29,166 nucleotides of DNA from Pyrinomonadaceae bacterium (lineage in GTDB: Bacteria > Acidobacteriota > Blastocatellia > Pyrinomonadales > Pyrinomonadaceae), in assembly GCA_018060305.1 (NCBI GenBank), contig JAGOWF010000002.1:1-29166 (forward strand). Reading direction: 5' to 3'. Made by a program: the position numbers and the translations under genes. Below are positions 7,946 to 16,899 of this stretch, piece by piece (position 1 is the stretch's first letter; the number at the start of each line of letters is the position of its first letter). The notes under the pieces were generated by a model. The model made no database searches. It worked only from the letters and a program-made list of their open reading frames with translations, and was not told where the DNA came from.

Positions 7946-9583
7946 TTAATGCAAAGTCAACCCGCATTTGCCGCAAAATCGGATATGCGGCGGATAGGCC
8001 GTGTTGCAGCGTCGGCAGAGGCGCGAGACCTGTTGCGGAGGCGCCGTGAAGAATTGCGGATTCTGGGCCGTCGATTGCGGGCTGTAGGATGGCGGTTGGC
8101 TGGCGTGGATGCCGCCGGGTGGGATGTTGAGGCCGCAGCGACCGCAAAAGCGTGAATTTGCAGGAAGAGGAGCCTGGCATCGTGGACACGGAAATCCTAC
8201 GGCCTCGGCCTCGCCCGGACTGACCATTACAAATCGGCCGCCGCCACAGCGTCCGCAAAAGCGAACGCCGTCAGCGAATCGCGACCCGCAATTGCTGCAC
8301 GCGACGATACCGGGCATCATGCTCGATGCCGGAGCGCCGCTCGAACCCGCGCCCTGCGATGAGGTGGGCTGACTGCCCCCCTGCGGAGTTTTTAGCTGGG
8401 CCTGAATGACCTGTTCCTGCGCTCCTGCACGAACCTCGATCACGCGTTCGTCGTCGCGTTCGCCGGGCTTTGAGACACGCAAAATGTGCTCGCCGGGCGG
8501 GATATCGGTCAAAACGACACGGCCCGAACTGCCGACGCTTGCCTTTCGCTCGTCGTTGACATAGACCTCGGCATTGACAGGCGCGAGCACCACGAGCCGC
8601 GACATGCCGCCACGTTTTGCTTCCGTAACGTCCTCGGCCGCCTCTTCGAGTTCGGTGATCCAGTCGCCAACCGATGCCGGCCGCTCTGACGGCGCGATCT
8701 CGAGCGAACGCATTATCACGCGGTCAACATCGGCCGGGATGTCCGTTCGGATCGATGAGAGCGGCGGCGGCCGGTGCATGATCTTTTGCATCACGAGCTG
8801 CATCAGGTCACCCGTAAACGGGGTCTTGCCGCCGAGCATCAGATAGGCGATCGTCCCCAGAGCATACAAGTCGGCGCGTTTATCGACGCCCATCTCAGGC
8901 TGCATCTGCTCCGGCGACATGAATTCGGGCGTCCCGATGATCCCGCGTGACGATGGTGTAGCCTGCGAACTGATGTCGGTAACGGTCTGATTGACGATCT
9001 TTGCGAGGCCAAAATCGCCGACCTTTACAAAGCCGTCGCCCTTGCCTTTCATAATGAAGATATTGGCGGGCTTGAGATCGCGATGAAGAATACCCAATTC
9101 ATGTGCGGCCTCGATACCGTCAGCGATCTGACGCAGCAGGCTTACGGCCCGCTTGACCGGCAATGTCCCCTCGCGGCGAAGCAGCTTGTGCAGCGTCTCG
9201 CCTTCGACGTATTCCATGACGAGATAGAACACGCCTTCAGGCGTCTCGCCAAAGTCTGTCACGCTCACCGTGTTCGGATGCTGGATCGAAGCGGCGGCCT
9301 GAGCTTCACGTTCAAATCGTGCAATGGCCTCGCCTTCCTGCAGGTCCTCACTTGATAGAATGTCCTGCCTAACGGTCTTTACCGCGAGCTTTTTCGTCGT
9401 GAATTTCTTGTCCTTGGCAAGGAAGACGTAACCCATCGCGCCGCGGCCCAGACGGCTCTCAAGCTGATATCTGCCGTCGAGCAGCGTCGGCCCGGGCATT
9501 GCATGGCGCGTCTCGGTCTCGTCAACGGGACATACCATCGTCTCGTCAGAATAGACCAACTCGCACTTGGGACACTCCTTCAT
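7946..9583 (-). CDS. Ser/Thr protein kinase with N-terminal zinc ribbon, PEGA-like domain and three C-terminal zinc ribbons
   Basis: The protein has 545 residues and no membrane segment. An N-terminal tag (C4, C7, C18, D21) matches those on the next two gene products. The Hanks-type kinase (about 38-315) has GRGAMG (46-51), K69 in AVKT, HRDLKPAN (D169), DFG (190-192) and SPE (223-225), all intact. Residues 328-397 look like a PEGA domain (VYVNDERKASV...IPPGEHILRV). After a Ser/Gly linker come three ribbons: C429/C432/C443/C446, C466/C469/C480/C483 and C523/C526/C537/C540, each ending FCGxCG. PEGA domains usually sit outside the membrane, so a fully cytoplasmic one is unusual. It is the first gene of a four-gene minus-strand cluster and is divergent from tRNA-Lys. 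Confidence 0.93.
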   Translation of the reverse strand: MKECPKCELVYSDETMVCPVDETETRHAMPGPTLLDGRYQLESRLGRGAMGYVFLAKDKKFTTKKLAVKTVRQDILSSEDLQEGEAIARFEREAQAAASIQHPNTVSVTDFGETPEGVFYLVMEYVEGETLHKLLRREGTLPVKRAVSLLRQIADGIEAAHELGILHRDLKPANIFIMKGKGDGFVKVGDFGLAKIVNQTVTDISSQATPSSRGIIGTPEFMSPEQMQPEMGVDKRADLYALGTIAYLMLGGKTPFTGDLMQLVMQKIMHRPPPLSSIRTDIPADVDRVIMRSLEIAPSERPASVGDWITELEEAAEDVTEAKRGGMSRLVVLAPVNAEVYVNDERKASVGSSGRVVLTDIPPGEHILRVSKPGERDDERVIEVRAGAQEQVIQAQLKTPQGGSQPTSSQGAGSSGAPASSMMPGIVACSNCGSRFADGVRFCGRCGGGRFVMVSPGEAEAVGFPCPRCQAPLPANSRFCGRCGLNIPPGGIHASQPPSYSPQSTAQNPQFFTAPPQQVSRLCRRCNTAYPPHIRFCGKCGLTLH

Positions 9584-9672
9584 TTGATCAAAACGATATT
9601 GTCAGCCAGAAAGGCGCAACAATGCAATGCCGCTATTCGCAAGAACGCCTTTGGAAGCAAACCTTGCACCTC

Positions 9673-9701
9673 TTGGCGAAGAAAAATTCGTTTGCTATAC
9701 T
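9673..9701 (+). promoter_or_regulatory. Sigma-70-type promoter of tRNA-Lys
   Basis: TTGGCG (9673-9678) and TATACT (9696-9701) are separated by 17 bases. Transcription would start near 9708, six bases before the tRNA. No other gene lies between. Confidence 0.65.
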
Positions 9702-9713
9702 CTGTGATGATTT

Positions 9714-9789
9714 GGGTCGTTAGCTCAGTTGGTAGAGCAACGGACTCTTAATCCGTGGGTCGCAGGTTCGATCCCTGCACGGCCTACCA
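9714..9789 (+). tRNA. tRNA-Lys (anticodon CUU)
   Basis: This 76-nt tRNA has an encoded CCA end (9787-9789). The anticodon stem ACGGA/TCCGT encloses loop CTCTTAA, giving anticodon CTT, which reads AAG. The D-arm (GCTC/GAGC), T-stem GCAGG/CCTGC and TTCGATC loop are canonical. The acceptor stem pairs fully, with a G1-U72 wobble. It has its own promoter upstream and an intrinsic terminator downstream. Confidence 0.97.
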
Positions 9790-9802
9790 GATCAAACAAC
9801 AG

Positions 9803-9839
9803 GCAGAAGCTCCCTCGATTGGGACTTCTGCTTTTTTTT
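9803..9839 (+). terminator. Intrinsic terminator after tRNA-Lys
   Basis: GCAGAAG (9803-9809) pairs with CTTCTGC (9825-9831), and an inner TCCC/GGGA pair extends the stem after a one-base bulge. Eight T's follow (9832-9839). Confidence 0.88.
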
Positions 9840-9964
9840 GGTTTGTAAGCTCGATCGTGTCTTTTCTGTATGCGTGCAAACACTGTCGGTATGTGAGGCG
9901 AACCAAAATCGTGAATAATTTTGCACGCACGCCGGACAGCTTGCTTTCCCAAAGGAGAGAAAAG

Positions 9965-12900
9965 ATGAAGGACCTATTTCAAGCCGCATTCTTAGCGTTC
10001 TTGTTGCTGGCGACCGTTATCGGAGGAGCCGTTGTATTCGGGCCTGTGGCCGATAATACAGGTATTCCGCAGGCAACGATCAACGAACCGCAGATAGAAG
10101 CGAACGAGTCTCAGCCGCCCGATCCGGCTGAAATCGAAACTGCAAAGGCAGCCTATGGCCGTTTGCCGCTTCATTTTGAACCAAATGTCGGGCAGACCGA
10201 TGAGCGCGTCAAATTCGTCTCACGTGGTAACGGTTACTCAATGTTTCTAACGGGTTCTGAGGCCGTCGTTTCGCTTGTAAGGAGCGGAAAGGGGAAGATT
10301 CCGGAACGTGCAGCGGCGGTTCGCATGCAAATTGAGGGAGCCTCACCCGACGCACAGGTCATCGGTTTTGACGAGACTGCGGGACGCTCCAATTATCTGA
10401 TCGGCAACGATCCAAACGGCTGGCGAACCGAGATCGCGAATTATCGCAGAGTAAAGTATTCAGAGGTTTATCCGGGGATCGACCTCATTTTTTATGGCAA
10501 TAATCAGCAATTAGAATACGATTTCGTTGTCAAGGCCGGCTCCGATCCGCAGCAGATCGGACTAAGGTTTGACGGTATCAAGAGAGCAAAGATCGACAAA
10601 ATGAGCGGCGACCTCGTGCTGGACACGGGCGCGGGCGTGCTCCGACAGCACAAACCGATCGTTTACCAGCAAGTCAACGGCGAACGGCGCGAGGTTGCGG
10701 GGCTTTACAAGCTCGATAAGGACCGCGTGACGTTCGCCCTCGGCGAATACGACGCTTCCAAAGAACTTGTCATCGACCCGATCCTGTCATACGGCAGCTA
10801 TCTCGGCGGCAACGCATTTGATGAGGGGCGCGGAATAAAGGTCGATGCCGCGGGGAACGCTTACATCACTGGAACTGCTGCATCACTTAACTTCCCGACG
10901 ACGCCGGGCACGATCAAACCACAATTATTACCCTCGGCAAACAACCAGAACTGGTACGACGCTTTTGTCACAAAAATGAACCCGAGCGGAACAGCACTCG
11001 TCTTCTCGACGTATTACGGCGGGCGCAATGGCAGCGAATCAGGCAGCGATGTGGCGTTAGATGCCGACGGAAACATTCTCATCAGCGGAACTACAATGTC
11101 AAATGATCTGCCGACGGTCAATGCCTACCAAGCGACCTTTGGCGGAACAGACGACGCGTTTGCGGCAAAGATCAACCCAACTGGGACGGCGATCATCTTT
11201 TCGACCTACCTCGGCGGCAACAGCACTGACCTCGGCGGCCGCATTGCTGTAAATCGCACGACGGGAACAGCCGTTTTTGCGGGCTACGCATCGTCGGGAA
11301 ACTTTCCGACCACGCCCGGGGCATATAAGCCGCAACTCTGCAACAACACGCCCGGAAACTGCAACGGCATCTTCTATAGCGGCAGTTATCTCGTTAAATT
11401 GGGATCCACGGGCAGCATCGTTTACTCGACGCTGTTTGACGCTTCGATTGCCGACGTGACGCTGGACGCGAACGATAATGCGACATTCGGCGGGACTGCG
11501 GGCACAAATCAGCCGACGACCGCCGGTGCGTTTCAACCGGCATCGAGTGGCGGCATCGATGGTTACATTGGCAAGATGAACCCCGCGGGCAATGCACTAG
11601 TCTTCGCTACATACCTCGGCGGCGGCCTTCAATCCGACCGGATCAGCAGCATCGCGCTCGATGCGGCAGAGAATATCTATGTAACGGGCCGCACTGAGAA
11701 CTCCGGCTTTCCGACCACGGCCGGCGCCTATGACGTGACATTCAACGGCAATGAGGACGGCATCATCACCAAATTGAATCCGGCCGGCAGCGCCCTCATT
11801 TTCTCAACATTCTTCGGAGCTCAGGGCAAGGACCAGCCCTTTGCCATCGGCCTCGGGAGTTCAAACGACGTTTTCATCACAGGGGAAACTGCGAGCGGGG
11901 CAAACTTTCCGCTCAAGAATTCTCTCAATGGAACGCTCGGCAATATATTCCTGGCCCGCATGAATACGGATGGCAACGCCCTCGTCTATTCGACATTCCT
12001 CGGCGTGGGCGGAGGCTACGATCTGGCCGTTGACCAATCGGACAATGCCTTTGTCACTGGCCACACGACGAACATTTTGGTTACTCCGAACGCGTTTCAA
12101 ACGGTCAGAAACAACGATCCGTGGAACATCAGCAGCAAGGACGGTTTCGTCGCCAAGGTCGCCCCCACGGACGAGAATGCAACAACCTATAACATAGGCG
12201 GCAACGTCACGAACGAGAACTATGGCTATAACAATTGGGACTATGCCCCAATAGTCGTAACATTGACGGGCACAGCCAATCGTCAATACACTCTGCCCTA
12301 CAGCGGCGGCCCATTTAGTTTCAGCTCGCTGCCGGCGGGCGGTAATTATACCGTCACCGTCCGGAAGATCGGTTATCTGACCGAACCCGAAAGCGCGATC
12401 TTTAACAATCTCGGGGCAAATCAATCCGCCGATTTTACCATCCTGCGAAATCAAGAGCCCGAGGGCTATATCACCAGCCCGGCACACGGCACGACTTTTA
12501 CGGCACCGGCTACCATTGTGATCCAGGCGACAGCGACCGATCCGGACGGTGACCCGATAACCAAGGTCGATTTTATGGCGTATTCGAGTGCGACAGGCTC
12601 GATACCGCTTGGAACTGACACGACCGCGCCGTATGAATTCACATGGAACAACGTGCCCGTCGGCACTTGGTCGCTCAACGCGATCCCAACGGACAGCAAG
12701 GGCCTTCGCGGTCTCTCGATGGAGGTCGTTCACGTTTTCGTGGTGAATGGCGGGCCGGTCACGGTCGGGTTCAATTCGCCAACAAATAACCAGAACTTCG
12801 TTGAGGGCGATAATGTCGCGATCAGCATGAACGTATCGCCGGCGGTGACGGCCGTTCAGGTCAGGGACCAAAATAACCAGATCGTCGCTTGGATGAACGG

Positions 12901-15265
12901 CCCGCCGTGGACCCGGAATTGGCGCGTGATGGAAGTTGGCACACACACGCTGACGGCCACGGCACAGGACGCCCAAGGCAATACTGCAACGGCCGTAGTC
13001 AACATCAACGTCACGCCAATTAACCACACCATAACCGGAAGGATCAGAGACAATGTCACAAACCTGGGCGTTGGCGGTGTCATTCTAAATCTGATCAGCC
13101 CAACCAATCCCTCGATCACAGCCAACGCGGCGACTGACAGCGAGGGCAATTATTCCTTTACCGGACTGGGCACCACGCCGAATGACGGCGTGACGATCAC
13201 ACCTCAGCTCCAAGGGTATACCTTCGCTCCACCGACTCGAAATATCGCATATCTTGGCTATATCGACTGGCAAAATGAGAACTTTACGGCTACGCGCGAG
13301 ACAGGTATCTCAGTCAGCATGACGAGCCCTGTCAGCGGTTCCACATATACAGCCCCGGCAAACTTTCTGCTGGCGGCGGACGCATCAAGCACGGCGGCCC
13401 CGATCACGCGAGTTGATTTTTATCAGAGCGGAGTGTCGCCCATCCTTCTCGGCTCGGACACCGAGGCCCCGTATGAACTGCCCCTGTCGAATGTGCCCGA
13501 AGGTTGGTACTTCTATTATGCCCACGCAACCGACGGGACTGGCGCCGTGCGTGAATCGGACGCCGTCCAGGTCCAGATATTCGCAGCCCCAACAACGATA
13601 CGGCTGCAGGGCGATATCGAGAATTCCAACGGCGGCTGGATGCCGGGCATCACGGTGCGTCTTACCGGAACGGTCAATGGAAATCCTGTCAATCAAACCT
13701 CGGTCTCAAACAATTTTGGGGCCTACGGCTTTTTCAACGTGCCGATTGGCGGTGATTACACGATCACGCCGGAGGGGTCGAGCTACACGTTTACGCCGCC
13801 TTTCTACTCGTTCCCGAATGCGACGCAGAGCAACCTTGACGTTGATTTTGTAGCGTCCGGCGTTAATCAGGCACCGACCGTGCAGATCAACAGCCCGACC
13901 GCGGGATCCGTTTACACGATGCCGGCAGCGATCCCGGTGAACGTCACCGCGACCGATCCGGATGGGACCATCGTCCGCCTGACGGTGTCGGCGGTCAATG
14001 AATCAATGTCAACGACCATCGGCCAGGTGAATACAGGAATCTTTAGCACCCTGTGGCAGCCAAACCAACCCGGAAACTACACGATCTGGGCCAGCGCGCT
14101 CGATAACGGCGGCCTGCATACGTCAGTCAATATTACGATGACCGTAAACCCACCGGCACCGGTGCAGATCTCGGGACGCGCAATAGATCGGAATAGCATT
14201 GGCATCGCAAATGCCGCCGTTGAACTGCGTGAGATGGGTGAGGGCGATCCGCTGATCGCGTCGGTTCAGACTGCGCAGGACGGCAGTTACACCCTCGGCA
14301 ATATCCAGACGTTCCGACACTATTTCGTTAAGGTGATCAAGGAAGACTACAGCTTCTCACCTCAAAGGCGAAACTTCTTTAACCTGAGCCAGAGCCAGAC
14401 AGGAATCGATTTCACCGGCACGCTCCAGGCCCAGATCTCCGATTTTGACGGCGACGGCCAAACCGATTTCGCGATCTGGCGGCCATCGACGGGCATCTGG
14501 TACGTCAACAATTCGACGAACGGAACCTACAACTATTCGCAATTCGGCCAAGGCTCGATGGGCGACGTAGTCGTGCCGGGCAATTACGATGGCGACCGAA
14601 AAATAGACTACGGCATATTCCGCCACGGCATTTGGTATATTCAGGAAAGTACGGATGGCGAGGTTCGGACGATCCAGTTTGGAATGAACCGCGACACGCC
14701 AGTTCCGGCGGATTTTGACGGCGACGGACGAACTGACATCGCCGTTTGGCGGGGCAGCGAAGGCGTATGGCATGTGCTCCGGAGCTCAGACGGTTCGGCG
14801 ACGCAATATTGGTTCGGAGCGAATGGTGACGTTCCGCTGGCCTCTGACTACGACGGTGACGGCATTGCGGACTACGCTGTGTTCCGCCCGTCGTCCGGGA
14901 CTTGGTTCATTCTCCAGAGTGCCAGCGGCGAGATGCGGACAGTCGTCTTCGGAACGTCGGGCGACGCCCCCATCGCCGGCGACTTTGACGGTGACAAGCG
15001 CTGCGACATTGCCGTGTTCAGGCCATCGAACGGAACGTGGTATGTGCATCGAAGCAGCGACAATTCGTTTGTTGTCATGCCATGGGGCACAAATGGTGAC
15101 AGACCCATCGCCGGCGACTACGACCGTGACGGCAAGACCGATTTTGCTGTTTATCGTGAATCGGAGAATACGTGGTACGTTAGCTACAGTTCCAACGGTC
15201 AGTTCCTGATACGGCAATACGGTGCTGCGGGTGATATTCCGATCCCCGCCGCATACGTTCGGTAA
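9965..15265 (+). CDS. Large secreted SBBP-repeat / Ig-like / carboxypeptidase-regulatory-like protein with six VCBS-type C-terminal repeats
   Basis: The protein has 1766 residues. The ATG at 9965 is chosen because AAAGGAGAG lies about eight bases upstream and a signal peptide follows (MKDLFQAAFLAFLLLATVIGG). The open frame continues back into the tRNA gene, which is not coding. The N-terminal part (about 60-270, with FEPNVGQTD) is the domain that usually precedes SBBP repeats. Residues about 273-738 are SBBP-type beta-propeller units (YLGG...D..GN.Y.TG....FPTT). Next come alternating carboxypeptidase-regulatory-like domains (about 740-825, 1020-1108, 1211-1297, 1400-1486) and Ig-like domains (about 835-928, 932-1016, 1114-1208, 1302-1395). 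Six DFDGDGxTDxAVWRPS repeats of about 45 residues (1493-1766) end the protein. It is probably a cell-surface or secreted adhesin-like or matrix protein; its ligand is unknown. Confidence 0.9.
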   Translation: MKDLFQAAFLAFLLLATVIGGAVVFGPVADNTGIPQATINEPQIEANESQPPDPAEIETAKAAYGRLPLHFEPNVGQTDERVKFVSRGNGYSMFLTGSEAVVSLVRSGKGKIPERAAAVRMQIEGASPDAQVIGFDETAGRSNYLIGNDPNGWRTEIANYRRVKYSEVYPGIDLIFYGNNQQLEYDFVVKAGSDPQQIGLRFDGIKRAKIDKMSGDLVLDTGAGVLRQHKPIVYQQVNGERREVAGLYKLDKDRVTFALGEYDASKELVIDPILSYGSYLGGNAFDEGRGIKVDAAGNAYITGTAASLNFPTTPGTIKPQLLPSANNQNWYDAFVTKMNPSGTALVFSTYYGGRNGSESGSDVALDADGNILISGTTMSNDLPTVNAYQATFGGTDDAFAAKINPTGTAIIFSTYLGGNSTDLGGRIAVNRTTGTAVFAGYASSGNFPTTPGAYKPQLCNNTPGNCNGIFYSGSYLVKLGSTGSIVYSTLFDASIADVTLDANDNATFGGTAGTNQPTTAGAFQPASSGGIDGYIGKMNPAGNALVFATYLGGGLQSDRISSIALDAAENIYVTGRTENSGFPTTAGAYDVTFNGNEDGIITKLNPAGSALIFSTFFGAQGKDQPFAIGLGSSNDVFITGETASGANFPLKNSLNGTLGNIFLARMNTDGNALVYSTFLGVGGGYDLAVDQSDNAFVTGHTTNILVTPNAFQTVRNNDPWNISSKDGFVAKVAPTDENATTYNIGGNVTNENYGYNNWDYAPIVVTLTGTANRQYTLPYSGGPFSFSSLPAGGNYTVTVRKIGYLTEPESAIFNNLGANQSADFTILRNQEPEGYITSPAHGTTFTAPATIVIQATATDPDGDPITKVDFMAYSSATGSIPLGTDTTAPYEFTWNNVPVGTWSLNAIPTDSKGLRGLSMEVVHVFVVNGGPVTVGFNSPTNNQNFVEGDNVAISMNVSPAVTAVQVRDQNNQIVAWMNGPPWTRNWRVMEVGTHTLTATAQDAQGNTATAVVNINVTPINHTITGRIRDNVTNLGVGGVILNLISPTNPSITANAATDSEGNYSFTGLGTTPNDGVTITPQLQGYTFAPPTRNIAYLGYIDWQNENFTATRETGISVSMTSPVSGSTYTAPANFLLAADASSTAAPITRVDFYQSGVSPILLGSDTEAPYELPLSNVPEGWYFYYAHATDGTGAVRESDAVQVQIFAAPTTIRLQGDIENSNGGWMPGITVRLTGTVNGNPVNQTSVSNNFGAYGFFNVPIGGDYTITPEGSSYTFTPPFYSFPNATQSNLDVDFVASGVNQAPTVQINSPTAGSVYTMPAAIPVNVTATDPDGTIVRLTVSAVNESMSTTIGQVNTGIFSTLWQPNQPGNYTIWASALDNGGLHTSVNITMTVNPPAPVQISGRAIDRNSIGIANAAVELREMGEGDPLIASVQTAQDGSYTLGNIQTFRHYFVKVIKEDYSFSPQRRNFFNLSQSQTGIDFTGTLQAQISDFDGDGQTDFAIWRPSTGIWYVNNSTNGTYNYSQFGQGSMGDVVVPGNYDGDRKIDYGIFRHGIWYIQESTDGEVRTIQFGMNRDTPVPADFDGDGRTDIAVWRGSEGVWHVLRSSDGSATQYWFGANGDVPLASDYDGDGIADYAVFRPSSGTWFILQSASGEMRTVVFGTSGDAPIAGDFDGDKRCDIAVFRPSNGTWYVHRSSDNSFVVMPWGTNGDRPIAGDYDRDGKTDFAVYRESENTWYVSYSSNGQFLIRQYGAAGDIPIPAAYVR

Positions 15266-15289
15266 GATCAGCGAGCCTTGGCATGTAGT

Positions 15290-16825
15290 TCAAACCTTGT
15301 CCCGCCACGCAAGCACCTCGTCGCGCAGGATCGGATTTTGCTGAAAACTGCCGGTCTGGCCCTGTGCGGCGGTCGCTCGCTGGATGTGCCAATAGCTCAG
15401 GCCTAACTTCCCGACGGCTCGGACGAACCGCGTTCTGGGCTTGAACTTGCCCTCAAAGATACCACCAATTATCCAAAACGAACTTCTAAACGCCGAGGTG
15501 GCTTTGCTTGCAAGTTCGGGTGAGAGCAGGCCGCGGGCGATGTCGAGGGCGAGCATCTCTTTCAGTATCCTGTTCTGTCGCCACATGATCAGAAGCGAAA
15601 AAATAACATAGATCGAGAAAAACGGGACTTGAAGCACGAAATACGCCAGCCAAAACCCTTCCAAACCGCCCAAAACGGCAACGCCGTTCCAGATCGCGTG
15701 CATCAGCACGGCACCGAAATATCCAACTACCGGCAGGATAATCCTTACGGCTTTATTGTGCGATTCGCGTGCGATGCCGCATCCGATGCCCGTGAGGGCG
15801 GTGAACGTAACGTGAGCGAACGGTGACGCGATGCCGCGAAGGACAAACAACGCAATAAGGCCGCCCATGCCCCCACCACCTAGGGCCCGACCGTAGTAAA
15901 GGACATTCTCGACAGTGGCAAACCCAAGGGCAATGACGCCGGCAAACACGATCCCGTCAAGAATATCATCGAAATAGCGCCTGAAAAAGATCAGCAGAAG
16001 CAGAAGTCCGATGCCTTTCGAGCCTTCTTCAAAAACCGGAGCCGAGACGACCGCCCCGAATATATCACCGGCCTCGGGCGACACTCCGATCGAGACGATG
16101 ATCGAGAGCAGCGTATTGATGATGAACGATACGATCACGGCAACTAAAGCTCCCCATGCAAAGGCGAGAGCGAGCAGCCAGAGCGGTTCGGGATCGTAGC
16201 GGTCGAGCCAGATGAACGGAAGCAGATAGAGCATGGCAGGCGTGAATGCCACGACCGTCGCCACAAGCGCAGGCCCGATGCCGACGCTCGCGAACATCAG
16301 CAATGCAACGACGATCGTGAGGAACACGACACCAAAGATCGTGACGCCGATCCCGATATTCCGGCGCGTATTGCTCGGTTCGGGCTTGACGGCGGGCATG
16401 CTGCCGAGGCCGAAATTGGCGAGCGACGCTTGCAGGCTCTGCGGCTCACGAGCGGCGACCACGGTAAACTGTTCAAGCTGGGCCGAACGAAACTCGTCCC
16501 TGTCCATCTGCCCGCCGTCGGTATCGATCCGCACTGCGGCCATTACACCGTTAGCACCAAACTGTATCTGATCGCCCGAGTTCAGCCGGACGGAATTGAC
16601 GCGTTCGCCATTAACAAACGTCCCATTGGTGCTTTGGTTGTCCGTGATGTAAAACCCGTCAGCGCGGGCCTCGATAAAGCAATGCTGCTTCGAGGCAATG
16701 CGTTCCGTCAGCGGATCGAGGCGGACGCTGCATGTATCGCTGCGGCCCACGGTGAGAAAGCCGGTTTCAAGATCGAACGTGCGGCCCGCAAGGGTCCCGC
16801 CACCGATCGTCAGGTTGAGTTTCAT
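15290..16825 (-). CDS. FHA domain fused to PrsW-family intramembrane metalloprotease
   Basis: The protein has 511 residues. Residues 1-100 are an FHA domain (GRS at 27-29, NQSTNGTFVNG at 63-73). After a linker, about 155-430 form a polytopic membrane region with PrsW hallmarks: DRYDPEP (208-214), EEGSK (266-270), TVEN (304-307), H338 and H376 in MHAIWNG. E266/E267, H338 and H376 are the likely metal and catalytic residues of this glutamic/metalloprotease superfamily. PrsW itself cleaves an anti-sigma factor in Bacillus. Here the FHA domain implies that the protease is recruited by a phosphothreonine protein, plausibly one made by the kinases at 4955-9583. Residues about 430-511 are a soluble tail. 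It converges on the 1766-residue protein gene and lies behind a terminator. Confidence 0.9.
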   Translation of the reverse strand: MKLNLTIGGGTLAGRTFDLETGFLTVGRSDTCSVRLDPLTERIASKQHCFIEARADGFYITDNQSTNGTFVNGERVNSVRLNSGDQIQFGANGVMAAVRIDTDGGQMDRDEFRSAQLEQFTVVAAREPQSLQASLANFGLGSMPAVKPEPSNTRRNIGIGVTIFGVVFLTIVVALLMFASVGIGPALVATVVAFTPAMLYLLPFIWLDRYDPEPLWLLALAFAWGALVAVIVSFIINTLLSIIVSIGVSPEAGDIFGAVVSAPVFEEGSKGIGLLLLLIFFRRYFDDILDGIVFAGVIALGFATVENVLYYGRALGGGGMGGLIALFVLRGIASPFAHVTFTALTGIGCGIARESHNKAVRIILPVVGYFGAVLMHAIWNGVAVLGGLEGFWLAYFVLQVPFFSIYVIFSLLIMWRQNRILKEMLALDIARGLLSPELASKATSAFRSSFWIIGGIFEGKFKPRTRFVRAVGKLGLSYWHIQRATAAQGQTGSFQQNPILRDEVLAWRDKV

Positions 16826-16842
16826 ACTGCAATAATAGGAAG

Positions 16843-16879
16843 AAAAAGCCCAAAGTCAAGCAGTTGACCTTGGGCTTTT
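16843..16879 (-). terminator. Bidirectional intrinsic terminator between the LVIVD protein and FHA-PrsW genes
   Basis: AGCCCAA (16847-16853) pairs with TTGGGCT (16870-16876) and GTCAA (16855-16859) with TTGAC (16864-16868), with one A/C mismatch and loop GCAG. A/T tracts flank both sides, so it can work for the minus-strand gene ending at 16900 and also on the plus strand. Confidence 0.85.
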
Positions 16880-16899
16880 GCCTAATGTGTGAATGACTG

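Noticed and set aside
9725..9952. Minus-strand frame ending VGRAGIEPATHGLRVRCSTN
   Set aside because: This is the well-known false protein produced by translating the complement of a tRNA.
9755..9964. Extension of the 1766-residue protein frame back into the tRNA-Lys gene
   Set aside because: The extra codons cover the tRNA 3' half and its terminator. The ATG at 9965 has a strong ribosome binding site and is followed by a signal peptide.
11861..13027. 388-codon minus-strand frame opposite the large secreted protein gene
   Set aside because: No recognisable domain, no ribosome binding site; the plus-strand frame has clear SBBP and Ig-like repeats.
14441..15262. DNA-level tandem repeat array
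   Set aside because: The repeats are protein-level (VCBS-type, about 45 residues) with diverged codons, so there is no recent DNA duplication.
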